Source of the DNA: Micrococcus sp.
GTDB lineage: Bacteria; Actinomycetota; Actinomycetes; Actinomycetales; Micrococcaceae
NCBI GenBank assembly: GCA_029961105.1
Contig: JASBVO010000014.1
Location: 90,017-154,016, forward strand
Direction: 5' to 3'
DNA: 64,000 bases
Each line of letters starts with the position of its first letter. Position 1 is the stretch's first letter. Both the position numbers and the translations under genes were made by a program. Below the pieces are notes generated by a model. That model was not told where the DNA came from and did no database searches. It saw only the letters and a list, made by a program, of their open reading frames with translations. Of the stretch, positions 54,805 to 63,558 are shown piece after piece.

Positions 54805-55527
54805 ATGAATCTCTCCCAGCCTCCGCCTCCTCGCCCTCCCGCCGGACCGGTGGGCCTGGGCATCCTCGGCGCCGGCCGCGCCGGCACCGCGCTGGCCCGG
54901 GCCGCCCAGTCGGCCGGCATCCCGGTGCGGATCGCCGCGAGCAGGCCCCCGCGAGCCCTGCGGCTGCACCTGGCGCAGTATGCCCCGCGCGCCACGGCCG
55001 TTGAGGCGGCGGAGATCGCCGACGCTCCCGGCGGCCACCCCGACGACTCCCCCGCCGGCTCCGGCATCCGGCCGCTCGTGGTGCTGATGGTGCCGCAGGA
55101 GGACATGGACGCCGTGGACCCGGAGTGGGTGCGGGGCACGGTCCTGGTGGACGCCACCAACCGCTGGTCGGACGAGCCGCTGCCCGGCTGGCTGGCGGAA
55201 GCGCTGCGCCAGGGCCGGTCCAGCTCGGAGGCGCTGGCCGCCCGGTTCCCGGGAGCGGCCGTGGTGAAGGGGCTGAACCACATCAGCCACTGGGACCTGG
55301 ACACCGCTGGTCGGGCCGCCGGCACGGAGCGGCGCGCGCTGGGCGTGGCCGGGGACGACGACGGCGCCGTCCGGCAGGTCGCGGACCTCACCAGGCGGCT
55401 GGGCTTCGATCCGGTGGTGCTGCCGGGCCTGGCAGCCGGCCGGTCCCTGGAGCCGGGCGGGCCGGTGTTCAACCAGCCCCTGTCCGCAGAGGGACTGCGT
55501 CGGGCGCTGGGCCTGCCGGACGCCTGA
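54805..55527 (+). CDS. NADP-binding F420-dependent-reductase-like protein
   Basis: The 240-residue protein has an N-terminal Rossmann fold with the motif LGILGAGRAGTALARAA and later VLVDATNRWS and VVKGLNHISHWDL, as in the NADP oxidoreductase, coenzyme F420-dependent family (F420_oxidored). No C-terminal F420 site can be read, so NADP is the only likely ligand. ATG 54805 is chosen; GTG 54796 is the alternative. It lies about 30 bases after rraA on the same strand. Confidence 0.78.
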   Translation: MNLSQPPPPRPPAGPVGLGILGAGRAGTALARAAQSAGIPVRIAASRPPRALRLHLAQYAPRATAVEAAEIADAPGGHPDDSPAGSGIRPLVVLMVPQEDMDAVDPEWVRGTVLVDATNRWSDEPLPGWLAEALRQGRSSSEALAARFPGAAVVKGLNHISHWDLDTAGRAAGTERRALGVAGDDDGAVRQVADLTRRLGFDPVVLPGLAAGRSLEPGGPVFNQPLSAEGLRRALGLPDA

Positions 55528-55663
55528 CGGGCAGCGTTCCCGGGCCCGGGGCGGCGGAGTACCGTGAGGCCATGACGAGCCGGCGCACCGGATTTCCGGC
55601 CGGGCCGGTCCCCTTGCAGTCCTCACCGGGAATGCCCAGCCGCACAGATTGGTTCAAATTTAT

Positions 55664-56164
55664 ATGACCTCTGAATCCGCCCACCGCCAGGACCCGCTGG
55701 CCTTCTTCCTCGACAAGTCCGACCCCGCGTCCTGGAAGGCCATGGGCGGCCTGTCCCTGGCCGCCAAGAACGCGGCGCGCGCTGCCGGGCTGGACGATCA
55801 GCTCGTGGAACTGGTGAACCTGCGGGTGTCCCAGGTCAACGGCTGCGCCTATTGCCTGCACGTGCACACGCGCAAGGCGATCGAGGCTGGGCTGGACGAC
55901 CAGCGCCGCGGGCTGGTGTCCGCCTGGCGGGACGCCGACATCTACACGGACCAGGAGAAGGCCGCCCTGGCCCTGGCAGAGGTGGTCACCACCCTCCCGG
56001 ACACCGAGGACCGGGATGCCACCCAGATGCTCTCCCACTCCTACCTGACGGACGAGCAATACTCCGCGGTGCAGTGGCTGGCCATCACCATGAACGTCAC
56101 CAACCGCATCTCGATCCTGTCCCACCACCCGGTGCGACGCCCCCCGGAGGCGCCGGGGCTCTGA
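55664..56164 (+). CDS. Carboxymuconolactone decarboxylase/AhpD-like protein
   Basis: This 166-residue protein of the CMD superfamily has the AhpD-type redox motif NGCAYCLHVHTRKA (Cys61, Cys64, His68), so an alkylhydroperoxidase or thiol-reductase role is likely. ATG 55664 is used; a TTG five codons earlier would extend it. The AT-rich patch GGTTCAAATTTATATGACC overlaps the start and may hold a promoter or operator. It lies 137 bases after the previous gene. Confidence 0.88.
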   Translation: MTSESAHRQDPLAFFLDKSDPASWKAMGGLSLAAKNAARAAGLDDQLVELVNLRVSQVNGCAYCLHVHTRKAIEAGLDDQRRGLVSAWRDADIYTDQEKAALALAEVVTTLPDTEDRDATQMLSHSYLTDEQYSAVQWLAITMNVTNRISILSHHPVRRPPEAPGL

Positions 56165-56222
56165 GCCGGCCCGTCCCCACGCCCCTCCCACCCACCCCCC
56201 GCCGAGACCACGGAGGAACGCC

Positions 56223-57419
56223 GTGAGCAACACCGAGACCCACCCCGAGGAACGGATCTGCGAGAGCGGTCCGCCACCGGCCCCGGCGCGGGACGCCGTC
56301 GGGCCCCGCTTCACCGAGGGACTGTCCGACGGCGTCAGCGCCCTGGACGGCCGGTCCGGACCGGTCGAGCTGCTGGAGCCCCGGATGGTGCCCCTGGGCG
56401 GACCGCGGGCCATGACCGTCAAGCGCACGCTGCCGCAGCGGGCGCGGTCGCTGATCGGCGCCTGGTGCTTCCTGGACTTCTACGGCCCGGACGACGTCTC
56501 GGGCACCGGCGGCATGCAGGTCCCCCGCCACCCGCACACCGGGCTGGCCACCGTGTCCTGGCTGTTCACCGGCCGGGTGGACCACATCGACTCCGCCGGC
56601 AACTGGGCCACCGTGCGCCCCGGCGAGGTGAACCTCATGAACGCCGGCACCGGCATCACCCACTCCGAGTTCTCCACCGCGGACACCACCGTGCTGCACG
56701 GCGCCCAGCTCTGGTACGCCTTCCCGGACCACGCGCGGTTCACCGCCCCCTCGCTGGAGTCCCACCGCCCCGAGCCCGTCACCGGAGATGGGTATACCGC
56801 ACGGGTGTTCCTCGGCTCGCTGCTGGGATACACCTCACCGGTGAGGACCCACATCCCGCTGACCGGCGTCGAGCTGCTGCTGGAGCCGGCCACGTCGATG
56901 CGCATCGAGGTGCCGGCCGGCCACGAGCACGGACTGCTGCGGGTGAGCGGGGACGTGTCCCTGGACGGGGTGAACCTCCCCGAGGACCACCTCGGCTACG
57001 TCGGCACCGGCCGGGAACAGATCACCATCACCGCCGGTGACGAGCCGGTCACCGCCCTGCTGATCGGCGGGGAACCGCTGAACGAGCAGATCGTCATGTG
57101 GTGGAACTTCGTGGGGCGGTCCCACGAGGAGATCGCCGCCTGGCGTGCGGCCTACCAGGCCGAGATGGGCTTCGAGGCCCCCGAGCCCGGTTCCCCGCTG
57201 GTCGGTGCCGGCGCTTCCCCGGCCCAGCCCGACGGCGTCGCCGCCCTGGGTGCGCCGGTGTCCGGCGAGCGCCTGGACCGGTTGCTGGGCCGGGTCTACG
57301 ACGATGGCCGGCCCTTCCCCCAGTACGGGAACTTCCCGCCCGGCCAGCCGGCACCCATCCCGGCACCACCGCTGCCGACCACCCGGATGAAGCCGCGCGC
57401 GAACCCGCCGTCCCGGTGA
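56223..57419 (+). CDS. Pirin-family bicupin protein
   Basis: The 398-residue protein has an N-terminal pirin cupin (about 60-190) with metal-binding PRHPHTGLATVSWLF and GITHSEFS, and the C-terminal pirin domain (about 200-300: PLTGVELLLEPATSMRIEVP). The last 90 residues are proline/glycine-rich. Pirins can be quercetinases or metal-dependent regulators. GGAGG lies about eight bases before the GTG. It probably belongs with the AhpD-like gene upstream. Confidence 0.9.
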   Translation: MSNTETHPEERICESGPPPAPARDAVGPRFTEGLSDGVSALDGRSGPVELLEPRMVPLGGPRAMTVKRTLPQRARSLIGAWCFLDFYGPDDVSGTGGMQVPRHPHTGLATVSWLFTGRVDHIDSAGNWATVRPGEVNLMNAGTGITHSEFSTADTTVLHGAQLWYAFPDHARFTAPSLESHRPEPVTGDGYTARVFLGSLLGYTSPVRTHIPLTGVELLLEPATSMRIEVPAGHEHGLLRVSGDVSLDGVNLPEDHLGYVGTGREQITITAGDEPVTALLIGGEPLNEQIVMWWNFVGRSHEEIAAWRAAYQAEMGFEAPEPGSPLVGAGASPAQPDGVAALGAPVSGERLDRLLGRVYDDGRPFPQYGNFPPGQPAPIPAPPLPTTRMKPRANPPSR

Positions 57420-57484
57420 CGGCCGCAACTACCAGAACACCAGACGAGAGCGCCGGACGAGAGCACCGGTCGAGAGGAACCACC

Positions 57485-57856
57485 GTGACCGAGCAGGACA
57501 CCCACCAGACACCCACCCTGGAGAATCCCAAGGTCGTCCGAGGCACGAAGCCGCGCTTCGAGATCCACGTCGACGATTCCGGCGAGCCGGCCGGGAAGAC
57601 CTACATCAAGGACATCGAGACAGCCGACGGCGTGAAGCAGCGGATCTTCCCGCACACCGAGGTCAAGGAGGAGTTCGGCGGCCACGGCCTGGCCTCGACG
57701 CTGGTCCGCCAGGCGCTGGACGCCTCGATCGCCGAGGGTTTCCAGATCGTGGCGGTCTGCCCCTACGTGCAGTCCTGGGTGAAGAAACACCCCGAGTACC
57801 AGGAGCACGTGGTCCCCACGACCCCGGACCACCTGCAGGCCCTGGACCGGCGCTGA
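57485..57856 (+). CDS. GNAT-fold N-acetyltransferase (COG2388/YidJ-like)
   Basis: The 123-residue protein resembles the short GNAT group: EEFGGHGLASTLVRQALD is the acetyl-CoA loop and CPYVQSWVKKHPEY is the C-terminal signature of COG2388. An N-terminal segment of about 25 residues is polar. GAGAGGAA precedes the GTG. The acceptor is unknown. Confidence 0.85.
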   Translation: MTEQDTHQTPTLENPKVVRGTKPRFEIHVDDSGEPAGKTYIKDIETADGVKQRIFPHTEVKEEFGGHGLASTLVRQALDASIAEGFQIVAVCPYVQSWVKKHPEYQEHVVPTTPDHLQALDRR

Positions 57857-57919
57857 CACCCCGCGGGACCCTTGCCCTCCAGCGCCGGGAGGCCGCGGAG
57901 GCCCGTCACCGGACAAAGG

Positions 57920-57961
57920 GGTGAGCGGAGAAGGGTGACCGGGCGGAGGTGACCGGGCGGG
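57920..57961 (+). repeat. Three 14-bp tandem repeats upstream of the protoglobin gene
   Basis: Units GGTGAGCGGAGAAG, GGTGACCGGGCGGA and GGTGACCGGGCGGG run consecutively. They lie about 50 bases upstream of a TAAGGT hexamer (58010-58015) that may be the protoglobin -10. Confidence 0.6.
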
Positions 57962-58055
57962 GACGGCGCGTCCTGCCTACCGGACGTTCTCCGTGCCCCC
58001 GCGGAGTCGTAAGGTGTGGTTCACGCCCCACACCCCACGAGCCGAGGACCCTGCC

Positions 58056-58634
58056 ATGACCACTCCATCCGGCTACACCTACGACGCCGATCTCCCCGCG
58101 TCACCGGTCTCCACCCGGGACCTGCAGGAACTGCTCGCCTCCGTCATGTGGAGCGAGGACGACGCGGTCGCCCTGCGCCGGGCCGGGGACATCCTCACGC
58201 CGAAGACCCACGAGATCCTGGACGTCTGGTACGGCTTCGTCGGCAGCACCCCGCACCTGGTCAGCGTCTTCGCCGGCAAGGGCGGGCAGCCCGATGCCGG
58301 TTACCTGGAGGCCGTCCGCGGTCGCTTCGAGCGCTGGATCGTGGACTTGTGCACCCGTGACTTCGACGAGCACTGGCTGGCCTACCAGCAGGAGATCGCA
58401 CGGCGGCACACGACGAAGAAGAACGAGACCGACCACGTCGACTCCCCCTCCAGGCACGTCCCGCTGCGTCACCTGATCGCCCTGCTGGTGCCGGTCACCG
58501 TCACGGTCCGGCCGTTCCTCGAACAGGGCGGCGATGACGCGGCCACCGTGGACGCCATGCACACGGCCTGGCAGAAGGCGGTGACGCTCACGGTGGCACT
58601 GTGGTCCCAGCCGTACAGTCCCGAGCTGTGGTGA
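58056..58634 (+). CDS. Protoglobin
   Basis: This 192-residue heme protein of the protoglobin family begins GYTYDADLPASPVSTRDLQELL and has EILDVWYGFVGSTPHL, WLAYQQEIARRHTTKKN (likely proximal His region) and HVPLRHLIALLVPVTVT. Protoglobins bind O2, CO and NO and may act as sensors or detoxifiers. The start ATG has GAGGAC seven bases upstream. No linked signalling domain or partner gene is present. Confidence 0.88.
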   Translation: MTTPSGYTYDADLPASPVSTRDLQELLASVMWSEDDAVALRRAGDILTPKTHEILDVWYGFVGSTPHLVSVFAGKGGQPDAGYLEAVRGRFERWIVDLCTRDFDEHWLAYQQEIARRHTTKKNETDHVDSPSRHVPLRHLIALLVPVTVTVRPFLEQGGDDAATVDAMHTAWQKAVTLTVALWSQPYSPELW

Positions 58635-58660
58635 GGTCCCGAGGACGGGAGGAGACGAGA

Positions 58661-58689
58661 AGAGCCCGGACCCTGTGGGTCCGGGCTCT
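58661..58689. terminator. Bidirectional terminator between protoglobin and tRNA-Pro
   Basis: AGAGCCCGGACCC pairs perfectly with GGGTCCGGGCTCT (13 bp) around a TGT loop. It serves the protoglobin gene on the plus strand and the tRNA on the minus strand. Confidence 0.88.
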
Positions 58690-58722
58690 CGCCGTGATGG
58701 CCTCCGCCGGGAGACCTGCTGG

Positions 58723-58796
58723 TCGGGGTGACAGGATTTGAACCTGCGGCCTCGTCGTCCCGAACGACGCGCGCTACCAAGCTGCGCCACACCCCG
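58723..58796 (-). tRNA. tRNA-Pro (anticodon CGG)
   Basis: Acceptor CGGGGTG pairs with CACCCCG. The anticodon loop TTCGGGA is closed by CGTCG/CGACG, giving anticodon CGG (complement at 58760-58762), which reads CCG. The C1-G72 start pair, typical of bacterial tRNA-Pro, is present. Confidence 0.95.
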
Positions 58797-58910
58797 TGGA
58801 TCGCGGTTCCACACCGTGCCCGGCGGGGAACCACAGTGGTCCATCCTAGTCCCCGCCACCCCGAAACGCCAAAACGAGGCGTGCGGCGGTGTCGGACACG
58901 GGCGGCGACG

Positions 58911-60332
58911 TCAGAGGATCGCCCGGCCCGGGTTCAGGATCCCGGCCGGATCAAGGAGGTTCTTGATGCCTCGCTGGATCTCGACTACGGCGCCGGACTG
59001 CTCCCATTCCAGCCAGCGCAGCTTGTAGGAGCCGATCCCGTGCTCGCCGGTGATGGTCCCGCCCATGTCCAGTGCCAGCCGGACGGACTCGTCCAGGGCC
59101 GCATCCAGCCTCGCCATCGCGGTGCCCTCCTCGTCCGCGGCGATCCAGAACGAGGGGTGCAGGTTGCCGTCCCCGGCGTGTGCCACGACCTTGAGGCTGA
59201 CCCGGTGGTCCACGGCCATCCGCTCCAGTCCGTGCACGTAGTCCACGAGCCGCGAGCGCGGCACCGCCACGTCCTCGCCGACGGCGATCAGCGTGGGCAC
59301 GTCGTCCCCGCGGGCGTGCCGGCGCAGGTCCACCAGGCCGGTGGCCTCCGCGTCACCGACCGGCGTCATGGTCCCGCCCAGCGCCTCGAGCTCGGCCCGG
59401 ATGACGGACATCTCCTCCAGGGCCCCGTAGCCGTCGGTCTGGACGAGCAGCATGGCCGAGCCCCGCTCGCACAGGGTCGAGCCGTGGGCGCCGTCGAGGG
59501 CCTGCATGGTGCCCCGGTCCATGATCTCCAGGATCGCCGGCTGCACGCGGGCCGCACCGATCGCCAGGACGCCCGCGGCCGCCGTCGGGAAGTCCGGGAA
59601 CCAGGCCGCGGCGGTCTCCACGCGCGCCGGGGCCGGCCGCAGCCGCACGGTGATCCCGGTGATGATGCCCAGGGTGCCCTCGGAGCCGGTGAACAGCGCG
59701 GTGAGGTCGTAGCCGGCGACCCCCTTGAGGGTCGGGGTGCCGGTGCGGATGAGCGTGCCGTCGGCGAGCACGACGTCGAGCGCCAGTACCGAGTCCCGGG
59801 TCACCCCGTACTTGGCGCAGCGCAGCCCCCCGGCGTTCGTGGCGACGTTGCCGCCGATCGTCGAGATCCGGTAGCTGGCCGGGTCGGGAGCGTACATCAG
59901 GCCGTAGGGCGCGACGGCGTCGCCCAGGTGGGAGTTGATGACGCCCGGTTCCACGGTGGCCGAGCAGTCCTCCGGATCGATCGACAGGATGCGGTCCATC
60001 CGCTCCAGGGACAGCACCACGCAACCGGGGAGGGCATGACCGCCCCCGGACAGGGCCGTTCCGGCCCCGCGGGCGATGACCGGGAACCCGTGCTGGCTGG
60101 CCAGGCGCATGAGCCGCTGGACGTGTTCGGTGGACTCGGCATAGACGACCGCCTCCGGCACGGCCGGCGTCCAGGCCGTACGGGGACCCCGGTCAGTGGC
60201 GCAGGACTGCCGGCCCTCCTCGCTGAGGTCCAGGAGAGAGGGCTCGAAGGCCTCGGCCAGGACGCGGCGCAGTTCCTCTCCAGCCCGGAGGTCGGCGGAA
60301 TGGACAGGGGCGTGGGGATCCGTCTGCTGCAT
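58911..60332 (-). CDS. FAD-linked oxidase, glycolate/D-lactate/2-hydroxyacid dehydrogenase (GlcD-like)
   Basis: This 473-residue flavoprotein of the VAO/PCMH class has an FAD-binding domain (about 55-235: VIARGAGTALSGGGHALPGCVV, ISTIGGNVATNAGG, GSEGTLGIIT) and a C-terminal substrate domain with KVVAHAGDGNLHPSF (metal and FAD His) and TGEHGIGSYK. It oxidises a 2-hydroxyacid, with electrons passed to quinone or another acceptor. The substrate cannot be told from sequence. TACCAT lies six bases before the ATG. No GlcE/GlcF partner is nearby. Confidence 0.92.
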   Translation of the reverse strand: MQQTDPHAPVHSADLRAGEELRRVLAEAFEPSLLDLSEEGRQSCATDRGPRTAWTPAVPEAVVYAESTEHVQRLMRLASQHGFPVIARGAGTALSGGGHALPGCVVLSLERMDRILSIDPEDCSATVEPGVINSHLGDAVAPYGLMYAPDPASYRISTIGGNVATNAGGLRCAKYGVTRDSVLALDVVLADGTLIRTGTPTLKGVAGYDLTALFTGSEGTLGIITGITVRLRPAPARVETAAAWFPDFPTAAAGVLAIGAARVQPAILEIMDRGTMQALDGAHGSTLCERGSAMLLVQTDGYGALEEMSVIRAELEALGGTMTPVGDAEATGLVDLRRHARGDDVPTLIAVGEDVAVPRSRLVDYVHGLERMAVDHRVSLKVVAHAGDGNLHPSFWIAADEEGTAMARLDAALDESVRLALDMGGTITGEHGIGSYKLRWLEWEQSGAVVEIQRGIKNLLDPAGILNPGRAIL

Positions 60333-60338
60333 GGACCC

Positions 60339-60344
60339 ATGGTA
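60339..60344 (-). promoter_or_regulatory. Leaderless-type -10 of the GlcD-like gene
   Basis: TACCAT on the minus strand, six bases before ATG 60332; no ribosome-binding sequence is visible. Confidence 0.4.
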
Positions 60345-60469
60345 GGCGGAGCGTCCCGCCCCGACCCGGGGAAACGGGAAGGGCCTGGATCTACACTGGG
60401 GCTACATCCGGTGCCGCAGCGTTCCCGGCGGCACCGGAGCCGGCACCGAGAGAAGCGTCAAGGAGATCC

Positions 60470-61111
60470 GTGGCTACCAGTGACGAGACGCCTGGTGGAC
60501 TCGGCGCGTTCCTGGGCTCGCGGCCCAACCTGGTGGGCCTCGCCGCCTTCCTGGCCGTGTTCATCGCCGTCATGCTCGTCTCCCAGTCACCGCTGGCCGC
60601 CGTCATCGCCGCCCTCCTCGGCTACGGTGCCGGCTACTTCATGGCCCCGCCAGACCGCAGGACCTACGCCTCGGGCATCCCCGTGCACGGTGCCACCGGC
60701 GAGGAGATGGCCGGACGGCTCTCCGCCTTCCAGCAGTCCGTGCGCACCAACCGGGGGCGGATCCCGCCGGAGGCCGACCGGGAACTGGGCATCATCGTGC
60801 TGTCCCTGCGCGAGATGATCGACCGCTGGCAGGACGTCAAGCGTGCCCCCGAACAGCGGATGGCCCTGGAGTCGATCGTCTACCAGTACCTGCCGAACAC
60901 GCTCGACGTGTTCCTGCGCCTGCCCGACTCCGCCAAGCCCCATGCCGCGCCCGAGTGGATCTCCCAGCTCAAGCTGCTGGGGACGGAGGTGGCCGCCAGC
61001 CGGCGCTCCGTCCTGCAGCACGACCTGGAGGCGATGCGTGCCAACGGCCGGGTCCTGGAGCAGAAGTTCGAGGACGGCGACCTGAAGATGTTCAAGGAGC
61101 ACGGCCTGTAG
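60470..61111 (+). CDS. Membrane protein of unknown function with cytoplasmic helical domain
   Basis: The 213-residue protein has two adjacent hydrophobic helices near the N-terminus (about 20-38 and 42-58) and a long helical cytoplasmic domain (70-213) with conserved-looking segments LREMIDRWQDVKRAPEQ and YQYLPNTLDVFLRLPDSAK. I do not recognise the family with confidence. AAGGAG at about six bases precedes the GTG, and TACACT (60392-60397) is a possible -10. Confidence 0.75.
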   Translation: MATSDETPGGLGAFLGSRPNLVGLAAFLAVFIAVMLVSQSPLAAVIAALLGYGAGYFMAPPDRRTYASGIPVHGATGEEMAGRLSAFQQSVRTNRGRIPPEADRELGIIVLSLREMIDRWQDVKRAPEQRMALESIVYQYLPNTLDVFLRLPDSAKPHAAPEWISQLKLLGTEVAASRRSVLQHDLEAMRANGRVLEQKFEDGDLKMFKEHGL

Positions 61112-61180
61112 ACGGCACCGTGGTCCCCGGCCGCGCCCGCGGGACACCCGCGCCGCCGGCCTCCGAGAGGCGCGAGGCGG

Positions 61181-61978
61181 TCAGGAGTGGGTCGGCCGGG
61201 CCTCAGGCGACGCGGGCGGCGACGGCGGACCGGCGGGGACGTGGATCCATCCCTCCCGCCGTGCCGTGCCGAGCAGGTCCGGCGGTGGGCGGTGGGTCCG
61301 ACCCCGGTGCACCTCCCGCGCCACGAGGGCGGACAGCACCGCGTCCAGGACATCGTCATGCGTCAGACAGGCCTCCCGGTACCCATTGAAGTCGAGCCAC
61401 GGAAGGAGCCCTTCCAGCGCCTCGACCAAGGCCGCACGGGCCTCGCGGTGCGCGTCCTTCTTGTACACGCGGTGCGGCAGACCCCAGGCGCGCAGCGCGG
61501 CCGCCGGGTAGACCTCGCAGGCCGGCCCGCCGCCGTCGGGCGCCACCGGATGCCCCGCTGCCCGGAGCCGGGCCGCCAGGTTGGCCCAGCGCAGTGCGGG
61601 ATAGGCGATGCGGTCCGTCGAGACGCTCAGCGGGTTCAGCCCGGTCAGCTCCCGCACCGCGAGGTCCGTGGCGCGCAGCGCCAGGCTCCTCCGCCAGTCA
61701 GGACCGGTGCCCGCGACGGGTGTCACCGTGCCCTCACTGTGTGCCGCGATGAACCGGACGAAGGACTCGGGCCAGCCGAAGGGCACGTCCACCCCGGCCC
61801 GGTCACCAGCGCCGATGGTGCCGACGATTTCGTCGTCATCGGCGCCGAGCATCGCCCGTTCCACGCGGAGGGTTCCGTCCGCCGGGACCTCGACGAGCAC
61901 GGCCAGTCCGGTGCGCTCGGGGGCGGCCGCCAGGTCCACCCCGACGAATCTGCGCAGCCCGGTTGCCCCCACGTTCAC
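61181..61978 (-). CDS. DUF429 (RNase H-like fold) protein
   Basis: The 265-residue protein has the DUF429 pattern FVGVDLAAAPERTGLAVL, DVPFGWPESF, LRATDLAVRE, EVYPAAALRAWG and THDDVLDAVLSALVA. The conserved Asp/Glu residues sit as in RNase H-like nucleases, which suggests a nucleic-acid enzyme, unproven. Its GTG overlaps the stop of the upstream SRPBCC-like gene (GTGA), so they are translationally coupled. Confidence 0.85.
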   Translation of the reverse strand: MNVGATGLRRFVGVDLAAAPERTGLAVLVEVPADGTLRVERAMLGADDDEIVGTIGAGDRAGVDVPFGWPESFVRFIAAHSEGTVTPVAGTGPDWRRSLALRATDLAVRELTGLNPLSVSTDRIAYPALRWANLAARLRAAGHPVAPDGGGPACEVYPAAALRAWGLPHRVYKKDAHREARAALVEALEGLLPWLDFNGYREACLTHDDVLDAVLSALVAREVHRGRTHRPPPDLLGTARREGWIHVPAGPPSPPASPEARPTHS

Positions 61979-62487
61979 GCCCCAGCGGTGCGCACCGTGC
62001 CTCCGGTGAACCGCGCGAAGCCCTCCAGCGCCGGCTGCCAGTCCTCCAGGGACGACGCCGGCCCGCTCCCCAGGACGCCCACGCGCGTCTCCCCCTGGGG
62101 TTCAGCGGCGAAGGTGACGGCCACGTCCACACCGGCGCCGCCCGCAGGTCCGTGCGCGGCGCCGAACCAGCGCAGGGCCAGTGACGCGCCCTCGATCCCG
62201 ACGACCTTGGCCCAGCGGTACTGAGTGCCGTCCAGTCCCTCCTCGAGCAGGGCGCCGTCCTCGAAGCCCAGGTGGCTGTCCTCGCCACAGGCTCGCAGGG
62301 TGACGGGCCACCAGAGGTGCACGTACTCCAGGAACGCCTCGACGGCACGTTCTGGCGGCAACGGGATGTCGGCAGCCAGAGACGCAGGCGCTGACCCACC
62401 AGCCCGGTCCCCGCCCATGCTCGTGGAGTCCGCGGGCTCCCGCGACGGCGGGTGAGCGAAGGGATCGAGGAAGAGGCTGTCGGACAT
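61975..62487 (-). CDS. SRPBCC-like (AHSA1/polyketide cyclase) protein
   Basis: The 170-residue protein has a disordered start (1-38), then an SRPBCC-like core: PPERAVEAFLEYVHLWW, GFEDGALLEEG and DWQPALEGFARFTGG at the C-terminus. The fold makes a hydrophobic ligand pocket; the ligand is unknown. I use ATG 62487 because GGGAGG lies nine bases upstream; ATG 62496 overlaps that signal. It is coupled to DUF429. Confidence 0.75.
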   Translation of the reverse strand: MSDSLFLDPFAHPPSREPADSTSMGGDRAGGSAPASLAADIPLPPERAVEAFLEYVHLWWPVTLRACGEDSHLGFEDGALLEEGLDGTQYRWAKVVGIEGASLALRWFGAAHGPAGGAGVDVAVTFAAEPQGETRVGVLGSGPASSLEDWQPALEGFARFTGGTVRTAGA

Positions 62488-62580
62488 GGCCTCCATCCTC
62501 CCACCTCCTCCTGGGCGCGCGTGGTGGGGCCCGATGTTGGTCCCCGTGGTGGTCGCCCGTCCGTGGCCCCCGGGGTGCGG

Positions 62581-62616
62581 GTGGTTGGTGGGTGTGCGGG
62601 TGTGTGGGGTGGGGTG
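62581..62616 (+). repeat. 36-bp G/T-rich direct repeat, left of the IS element
   Basis: This copy abuts the left inverted repeat of the IS. It matches 63927-63962 with one mismatch (fifth base). It has four G-runs of three or more separated by short loops (GGGTGTGCGGG and GGGGTGGGG), so it could form a G-quadruplex. Confidence 0.8.
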
Positions 62617-62640
62617 TGAAGCGCCCTGGGTTTCGTTCCG
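62617..62640. repeat. IS3 terminal inverted repeat, orfB side
   Basis: Starts TGAAGCGCCCTGGG and is exactly complementary to 63903-63926. Confidence 0.95.
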
Positions 62641-62643
62641 TGG

Positions 62644-63558
62644 TTAGACCACCGCGGGCGCGGCTGTCAGTTGTTGAGTGTATGAGGCTTCGACTTCTGC
62701 CGGGGTTCGGTAGTCGAGGTTCTCGTGCAGTCGGCGGGTGTTCCACCACTGCACCCAGTCCATCGTGGCCATTTCCACGGCCGTGACCGAGGGCCAGACC
62801 CGTTGAGAATGGATGATCTCCGCCTTGTAGAGGCCGTTCACGGCTTCGGCGAGGGCGTTGTCATACGAATCGCCGACGGACCCGACTGACGCGGTGACAC
62901 CGTAGGCCGCCAGCGTGTCGGTGTAGGCCAGGCTGACGTACTGCACGCCTCGATCCGAGTGATGGACCAGCTGCCCATCTCGTAGGCTGGCGTCGGTGCT
63001 CAGCAGCGCGTGTTCCAGGGCCTGCAGCGGCAGCGCCTGTGTGTGCAGCGTGGCCGCTACGGCCCAGCCGACGATCTTGCGGGTGCAGGCATCGGTGATG
63101 AACGCGACGTAGCAGAAGCCGGTCAGGATCCGCACATAGGTGATGTCAGCGACCCACAGCCGGTTCGGCTCGTGCGCGGCGAACTGCCGCTTCACCAGGT
63201 CCGGACGGTGATCCGGCTCGACTGCGGGCTTCGTCGTGATCGGTTTGCGGCCGCGCCGGACACCGGTCAGGCCGGCGGCCTTCATCAAGCGGGCGACCTG
63301 GTCACGGCCCACATCCCAGCCGGCCCGGCGCATGGCATGCCACATCTTGCGGTACCCGTAGACGCCGTAGTTCTCGGCGTGGATCCGCCGCAGCTCCTCC
63401 ATCAGGACCGCATCGCGCAGCCTCCGCGTCGAGGCCGGACGGGTCTTCGCGGCGCGGTAGCCGCGGGAGGTGATGAACCCACACGCCGTCGCACCCAGGG
63501 TGCGGCAGATGGCCTCGACCCCGAATTGACCGCGGTTCTCATCGATGAACCGGATCAT
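62644..63558 (-). CDS. IS3-family transposase OrfB (DDE catalytic subunit)
   Basis: This 304-residue integrase-like protein has an HTH_21 segment (about 45-95: NYGVYGYRKMWHAMRRAG) and an rve core. The catalytic triad is Asp138 (WVADITYV), Asp202 (HHSDRGVQY) and Glu238 (NALAEAVNG), giving the DD(35)E spacing. In vivo it is made mainly as OrfAB by -1 frameshifting at the T6 run (63589-63594). Its ATG overlaps the orfA stop region. No stop or frameshift mutation is seen. Confidence 0.95.
   Translation of the reverse strand: MIRFIDENRGQFGVEAICRTLGATACGFITSRGYRAAKTRPASTRRLRDAVLMEELRRIHAENYGVYGYRKMWHAMRRAGWDVGRDQVARLMKAAGLTGVRRGRKPITTKPAVEPDHRPDLVKRQFAAHEPNRLWVADITYVRILTGFCYVAFITDACTRKIVGWAVAATLHTQALPLQALEHALLSTDASLRDGQLVHHSDRGVQYVSLAYTDTLAAYGVTASVGSVGDSYDNALAEAVNGLYKAEIIHSQRVWPSVTAVEMATMDWVQWWNTRRLHENLDYRTPAEVEASYTQQLTAAPAVV

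Noticed and set aside
55649..55670. AT-rich palindrome at the AhpD-like start as a defined operator
   Set aside because: GGTTCA and TGACC are only partly symmetric, so I do not call a MarR-type operator without comparative data.
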